Source: an uncultured Granulicatella sp. (lineage in GTDB: Bacteria; Bacillota; Bacilli; Lactobacillales; Aerococcaceae). Taken from it: a stretch of DNA of 44,069 bases. The number at the start of each line of letters is the position of its first letter. The first letter of the stretch is position 1. Below the pieces are notes generated by a model. It ran no database searches. It was given only the letters and a program-made list of their open reading frames with translations, and was not told the origin of the DNA. The position numbers and the translations under genes were made by a program. This document shows, in pieces, positions 40,054 through 44,069 of the stretch. The DNA is taken from the NCBI RefSeq assembly GCF_938030755.1, contig NZ_CALHIF010000009.1, positions 1-44,069 on the forward strand, written 5' to 3'.

Positions 40054-40761
40054 ATGATTGAATTAGGAGAACGATTAACTCGTGTCGCTAGTTTTGTTCC
40101 GAATGGTTCTAAGGTATGCGATGTTGGTAGTGACCATGCGTATTTACCAGTATATTTAATCCAAAATAAAAAGATTACTTCAGCCATTGCTGGAGAAGTG
40201 GTCGAAGGTCCGTTCTTATCAGCAAAGCAAACAGTTCGTGATTATCGAATGGAAGACCACATCGAAGTTCGCTTTGGGGACGGACTTAAAATTTTGTCCA
40301 AAGAAGACGAAGTTACGGCCGTTACGATTTGTGGAATGGGCGGAGAACTCATTTCTAGGATTCTTGAAGCTGGATACAGTGGTAGTCATCTAAACGGACG
40401 TGAAAGACTCATTCTTCAACCAAACGTCGCTGAACATTTTGTGCGTGAATGGTTAATGAATCATTCGTACCGTATTACTCATGAGACCGTTGTTGAAGAT
40501 AATCATCGTTTGTATGAAATTATCGTTGCAGAACCATCAAATGAACAAGTAGAGTACACAGAATTAGAATTAAAATACGGTCCGATTTTACTAAAAGAAC
40601 CATCCGAATTATCGGTTGCAAAATGGAAACGTACGAACCGTAAAAACAAAGAGATTTTAGAACAATTACAAAAGAGCAAGACACCTCAACATGAAAAAAT
40701 TGAGCAGTTTGAAAAAGCATTTAATGAATTGCAAGGAGTGATTGATCGTGCCAACAGTTAG
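40054..40761 (+). CDS. trmK: tRNA (adenine22-N1)-methyltransferase
   Basis: Makes m1A22 in tRNA. 235 residues. The Rossmann SAM domain has VCDVGSDHAYLPVYLI (about 22-37), AGEVVEGP, the catalytic-region motif TICGMGGELISRIL (about 90-103), and QPNVAEHFVREWL; a C-terminal coiled coil follows (about 185-235). TrmK next to a Nif3-like gene is the Bacillus yqfN-yqfO arrangement. The last 14 bases overlap the next gene's start, indicating coupling. Confidence 0.93.
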   Translation: MIELGERLTRVASFVPNGSKVCDVGSDHAYLPVYLIQNKKITSAIAGEVVEGPFLSAKQTVRDYRMEDHIEVRFGDGLKILSKEDEVTAVTICGMGGELISRILEAGYSGSHLNGRERLILQPNVAEHFVREWLMNHSYRITHETVVEDNHRLYEIIVAEPSNEQVEYTELELKYGPILLKEPSELSVAKWKRTNRKNKEILEQLQKSKTPQHEKIEQFEKAFNELQGVIDRANS

Positions 40762-41893
40762 AGATGTGGTAAGTCGTTTTGAAAAACGAGTACCAAAGAG
40801 TCTTTCGGTCCCAAAAGACCCAATTGGACTTCATTTTGGAGATTGGAATCAAGAAGTGAAAGTAATCATGACAACTTTGGATATTCGTCCAAGTGTGATT
40901 GAAGAAGCGATTGCTAAAAACGTTGATTTAATTATCGCGCATCATCCACCAATCTTTAGACCGGTTGCGTTATTTGACTTAACCGTTCCGCAAAACAAGA
41001 TGTTTCAACAAATTTTAAAACATGATATCGCAGTATACGCCGCGCATACAAACCTTGACGTAGTGGAAGGTGGAGTGAATGATTGGTTGGCACAGGAGTT
41101 GTCATTATCTGATGTAACAGTAATGTCGCCAACGACAACAATCCCATCTGTCAAAGTTGTTACTTATGTTCCAAAAGATAGTACAGAGAAAGTTTTAGAA
41201 GCGCTGTTTGAAGCTGGTGCTGGGACAATTGGTGACAACTATAAAGACTGTGCGTTTCAAACTTCAGGAGTTGGACAATTTACACCCGTTAAAGGCGCAA
41301 ATCCTGCAATTGGTTCGTTAAATAAACCAGAATTAGTAGAAGAAGTGAAACTAGAGGTTGTTTGTTCTGAAGAAGTATTAAGTGATGTTTTAAAAAACTT
41401 AAGAGTTTCACATCCTTATGAAGAACCAGCAATCGACGTCTTCTCATTGAAGAATGCAGGAAAGACCTTAGGATTTGGACGAGTTGGTAATCTTCCTAAA
41501 GAAATGACTGGGGAAGAATTTATCGCTTTTGTTACTGAGCGTTTCAAACTCAAGGGGCTCCGCTACGTTCCTTCTCGTGTAAATCCAGATGGACTCATCT
41601 CTAGAGTCGCTGTGATGGGCGGTTCGGGCGGAAACTATTACATGGATGCACTAAAAAACGGTGCAGATGCCTTTGTAACCGGTGATATTTTCTACCATAC
41701 AGCGCATGATATACAAGAGACTCCATTATTCTTAGTCGATGCGGGGCATCATATCGAAGTTGTATGTCGAAAACAATTAGCCAAATGGCTACATGAATGG
41801 AAAGAAGAAAATAATTGGGATGTGACAGTGATTGAAAGTGAAACTTTCACAGATCCATTTGAATTTTATAAAGCAGGTGAAGAAAATGCATAA
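40748..41893 (+). CDS. Nif3-like dinuclear metal centre protein (YqfO-type)
   Basis: 381 residues, the long form with a PII/CutA-like insertion (about 130-230) between two halves of the Nif3 domain. Metal-ligand text: GLHFGD (about 27-32), IIAHHPPIF (about 62-70), AAHTNLDVVEGGVND (about 98-112), and the C-terminal DAGHHIEVVC. Biochemical activity in the family is unsettled; an early claim of GTP cyclohydrolase activity exists for relatives. The start is GTG 40748: AAGGAGTG (40733-40740) leaves no room for the TTG at 40742. pepT overlaps its last 8 bases. Confidence 0.92.
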   Translation: MPTVRDVVSRFEKRVPKSLSVPKDPIGLHFGDWNQEVKVIMTTLDIRPSVIEEAIAKNVDLIIAHHPPIFRPVALFDLTVPQNKMFQQILKHDIAVYAAHTNLDVVEGGVNDWLAQELSLSDVTVMSPTTTIPSVKVVTYVPKDSTEKVLEALFEAGAGTIGDNYKDCAFQTSGVGQFTPVKGANPAIGSLNKPELVEEVKLEVVCSEEVLSDVLKNLRVSHPYEEPAIDVFSLKNAGKTLGFGRVGNLPKEMTGEEFIAFVTERFKLKGLRYVPSRVNPDGLISRVAVMGGSGGNYYMDALKNGADAFVTGDIFYHTAHDIQETPLFLVDAGHHIEVVCRKQLAKWLHEWKEENNWDVTVIESETFTDPFEFYKAGEENA

Positions 41894-43112
41894 AGAATTA
41901 ACAGAACGTTTTATCCGTTACGCAAAGAAAGAAACAAGATCTGACGAAACAAGTCAAACAGTCCCAACAACGCCTTCGCAAACAGCGTTTTTAAAGGACT
42001 TAGAACAAGAATTAAATGAATTAGGATTCCAAGAGGTGTATTTGAATCCTAAAAACAGCTTCCTAACAGCAACAATCCCATCAAACGTTGACCATGAAGT
42101 GCCAACTATTGGCTTCATTGCTCACGTGGATACAGCTGATTTTGAGGCTAGAAATATTCAACCTCAAATTCACGAAAACTATAATGGCGAAGCCATCGTC
42201 TTAGACGAAGAAGGAAAATTCGTATTAGATCCTAAAGACTTCCCGAACTTAAAGAACTATGTTGGACAAACATTAATTACAACAAATGGTAAAACATTAC
42301 TAGGTGCTGACGATAAATCCGGTGTGACAGAAATCGTTACAGCAGGTGCGTATTTATTACAACACCCAGAAATCAAACATGGAAAAATTCGTGTAGCATT
42401 TGGTCCAGACGAAGAAATCGGACGTGGTGCTGATTTATTCGACGTAGACCATTTTGCATGTGATTTTGCTTATACAATGGATGGTGGACCTGTTGGTGAA
42501 TTAGAATACGAAAGCTTCAATGCTTGTCGTGCCACAGTTCGTATCCAAGGAAAGAACGTTCACCCAGGTACAGCGAAAGATACAATGGTGAGCGCGCTAG
42601 AATTAGCTCGTAAATTCCAAAATGCTCTTCCAGAGTTCGAAGTTCCTGAACATACTACAGGACGCGAAGGCTTCTACCACTTAGTAGCAGCTGAAGGGGT
42701 AGTGGAGGAAGCTAAATTAGTATACATTTTACGTGACCATAGTCGTGAGTTATTCAATGCGAAGAAAGACATGATGTTACGTATTGCTTCTCGAATGAAT
42801 AAAGAATTAGATACAGATCGTATTACGGTTGATTTACACGATGAATACTACAATATGGCTGAAATCATCGAGAAAGATTTCCGTTGTGTGGATGTGGCAA
42901 AACAAGCATTAGAAAACTTAGACATCGTTCCAATCATTAAACCAATCCGTGGTGGTACAGATGGTTCTAAGATTTCATTCATGGGATTACCAACTCCAAA
43001 CATTTTTGCAGGTGGCGAAAACATGCATGGTCGCTATGAATATGTTGCTGTGGAATCAATGGAAAAAGCAACACAAGTGATTCTTGAAATCGCTCGTTTA
43101 GCAGCATTATAA
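41886..43112 (+). CDS. pepT: Peptidase T (tripeptide aminopeptidase)
   Basis: Zinc M20B exopeptidase that removes the N-terminal residue from tripeptides in the cytosol. 408 residues. Zinc/catalytic motifs: GFIAHVDTAD (about 74-83), LLGADDKSGV (about 138-147), PDEEIGRGADLFDV (about 174-187), DGGPVGELE, and the final FAGGENMHGRYEYV. The frame is open back to 41832, but ATG 41886 with AGGTGA upstream gives the usual start MHKELTERFIRYAKKET. It overlaps the Nif3-like stop. Confidence 0.96.
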   Translation: MHKELTERFIRYAKKETRSDETSQTVPTTPSQTAFLKDLEQELNELGFQEVYLNPKNSFLTATIPSNVDHEVPTIGFIAHVDTADFEARNIQPQIHENYNGEAIVLDEEGKFVLDPKDFPNLKNYVGQTLITTNGKTLLGADDKSGVTEIVTAGAYLLQHPEIKHGKIRVAFGPDEEIGRGADLFDVDHFACDFAYTMDGGPVGELEYESFNACRATVRIQGKNVHPGTAKDTMVSALELARKFQNALPEFEVPEHTTGREGFYHLVAAEGVVEEAKLVYILRDHSRELFNAKKDMMLRIASRMNKELDTDRITVDLHDEYYNMAEIIEKDFRCVDVAKQALENLDIVPIIKPIRGGTDGSKISFMGLPTPNIFAGGENMHGRYEYVAVESMEKATQVILEIARLAAL

Positions 43113-43143
43113 TTTTAGACAATTAAAAGAAAGGAGTGAGTTC

Positions 43144-44069
43144 ATGACATTTGATGGTATTTTCACCAAATGGATGATGGACGAAGTAGCGCCTCTATTA
43201 GTAGGAGGGCGTATTACAAAGATTCATCAACCATTACCATACGATGTACAATTCACCATTCGTGCCAATCGTAAGAACTACTTACTTGTTTGTTCGGCAC
43301 ATCCAATGATGGCTCGTGTACAATTTATTTCTGAGAAGCCAGAGAATCCAGAAGTTGCTCCTAACTTTTGTATGATTCTGCGTAAGTACTTAGAAGGATC
43401 TATTATTCAATCGTTCACTCAAGTAGAAAATGACCGTATTTTAAATATGGATGTTTCTACACGTGATGAACTTGGGGATAAGGCTGGATATCGATTCACC
43501 ATTGAGATGATGGGCCGTCATAGTAATTTATTCTTAGTGAATCAGGAGGATAACTCGATTATCGATTGTGTGAAACGTGTTTCTCTTGGGCAAAATAGTT
43601 ACCGTACTTTACAACCAGGTGCTGCCTATGTAATGCCTCCTCAAACGGCAAAGAAAAATCCTTTTGATTATACGCTATTTGAATTAGACAGTTTACTTCA
43701 TCCATTTATTGGAGAACCTGGAGAAAGAACGTTGATGAATATCTTTCAAGGGATTAGTAAACAGTCAGCTCATGAAATTGTGGAACGTAGTGAAAGAGAG
43801 GGCCAAAGCTTAGCCGAGGCCTTGCATCATTATCTCGAAGAAGGGAATACTGATATAAAACCGACACTTACGAAATCAGCGGACGGGAAGACTTACTTCT
43901 TACCGTTTCCGTATATGAGTAAGATGGGTGAATCACAAAACTTTGAAACTCTTTCTGAATTATTAAGTGCATACTATGTTCAGAAGATTCAAGAAGAGAA
44001 GATTCAGCAATTGGCAGGGCACCTGTTGCAAATGTTGAAATCTGAACTTCGGAAGAACCGTGAAAAAAT
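43144..44069 (+). CDS. rqcH: RqcH/FbpA NFACT protein, 5' part (cut by window end)
   Basis: NFACT-family ribosome quality control factor that recruits tRNA-Ala to stalled 50S subunits and directs Ala-tailing; long annotated as fibronectin-binding protein. 308 codons are read to the edge. The NFACT-N domain is clear: MTFDGIFTKWMMDEVAPLL, GGRITKIHQPLPYDVQFTIR, HPMMARVQF, FCMILRKYLEG, EMMGRHSNLFLV and a D-C-V-K-R-V-S motif, with a coiled coil starting near residue 285. AGAAAGGAGTGAGTTC precedes ATG 43144. The frame stays open to the last base, so the gene continues outside the window. Confidence 0.93.
   Translation, partial: MTFDGIFTKWMMDEVAPLLVGGRITKIHQPLPYDVQFTIRANRKNYLLVCSAHPMMARVQFISEKPENPEVAPNFCMILRKYLEGSIIQSFTQVENDRILNMDVSTRDELGDKAGYRFTIEMMGRHSNLFLVNQEDNSIIDCVKRVSLGQNSYRTLQPGAAYVMPPQTAKKNPFDYTLFELDSLLHPFIGEPGERTLMNIFQGISKQSAHEIVERSEREGQSLAEALHHYLEEGNTDIKPTLTKSADGKTYFLPFPYMSKMGESQNFETLSELLSAYYVQKIQEEKIQQLAGHLLQMLKSELRKNREK

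Noticed and set aside
41832..41885. 18-codon extension of pepT
   Set aside because: It overlaps the Nif3-like gene in another frame and lacks a ribosome binding site; ATG 41886 gives the family start.

Overview
This 44 kb window is a gene-dense, low-GC chromosomal segment of a Firmicute in the order Lactobacillales. The indicators are strong AAAGGAGG-type ribosome binding sites, a hisS-aspS operon under a T-box leader, a class II HMG-CoA reductase (mevalonate route), an acyl-ACP thioesterase, RNase Y, and Obg/RNase Z/RecJ/Apt clustering. A Granulicatella/Carnobacteriaceae-like organism is my guess from gene content and is not proven. All genes but one (mvaA) lie on the + strand. I see no prophage, insertion sequence, CRISPR array, rRNA or tRNA gene.

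Layout. 1-8.8 kb: 3' end of glyS, obg, an OatA-like acyltransferase, rnz, a short-chain dehydrogenase, recJ and apt, closed by a bidirectional terminator against mvaA. 8.8-15.2 kb: mvaA (minus), an unrecognised protein, an acyl-ACP thioesterase, rpsD behind a structured leader, a GNAT acetyltransferase, a HesB-like protein, tgt, yajC and a ComN-like gene. 15.2-24 kb: adhE with an elaborate control region, a short DtxR/ScaR-type regulator, a YtoI-like HTH/DRTGG/CBS/hotdog protein, two tandem NrnA-type DHH phosphodiesterases, and rny. 24-30.8 kb: a tightly overlapping run pheB-HAD-MATE-CPBP-DUF1858-DUF438, then a Na/Pi cotransporter. 30.8-36 kb: a small autoregulated gene pair with an XRE protein, an ABC-F protein, a nucleoside deoxyribosyltransferase, a secreted coiled-coil/3D-domain wall protein behind an exact WalR box, and a Cof-type phosphatase. 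36-44 kb: T-box-hisS-aspS, a DeoR-type regulator, trmK, a Nif3-like gene, pepT, and the 5' part of rqcH (fbpA), cut by the window end.

Functional themes. RNA turnover and translation dominate: RNase Z, two NrnA, RNase Y, Tgt, TrmK, S4, HisRS, AspRS, GlyRS, Obg, RqcH. The rest are cell-wall functions (OatA-like, 3D protein), anaerobic redox metabolism (AdhE, DUF438 hemerythrin/PAS protein) and nucleotide salvage (Apt, deoxyribosyltransferase).

The most interesting points are: (1) the hisS-aspS T-box carries GACAC in the specifier region, overlapping Asp and His codons; (2) the OatA-like protein seems to have lost its SGNH catalytic Ser and Asp/His; (3) a small gene pair of unknown biochemistry sits behind a triple-palindrome operator overlapping a perfect TATAAT; (4) nrnA is duplicated in tandem; (5) an exact WalR box precedes the 3D wall protein; (6) the adhE control region has two promoters, a large palindrome and a Rex-like site. 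All calls come from reading motifs by eye; no database search was run.
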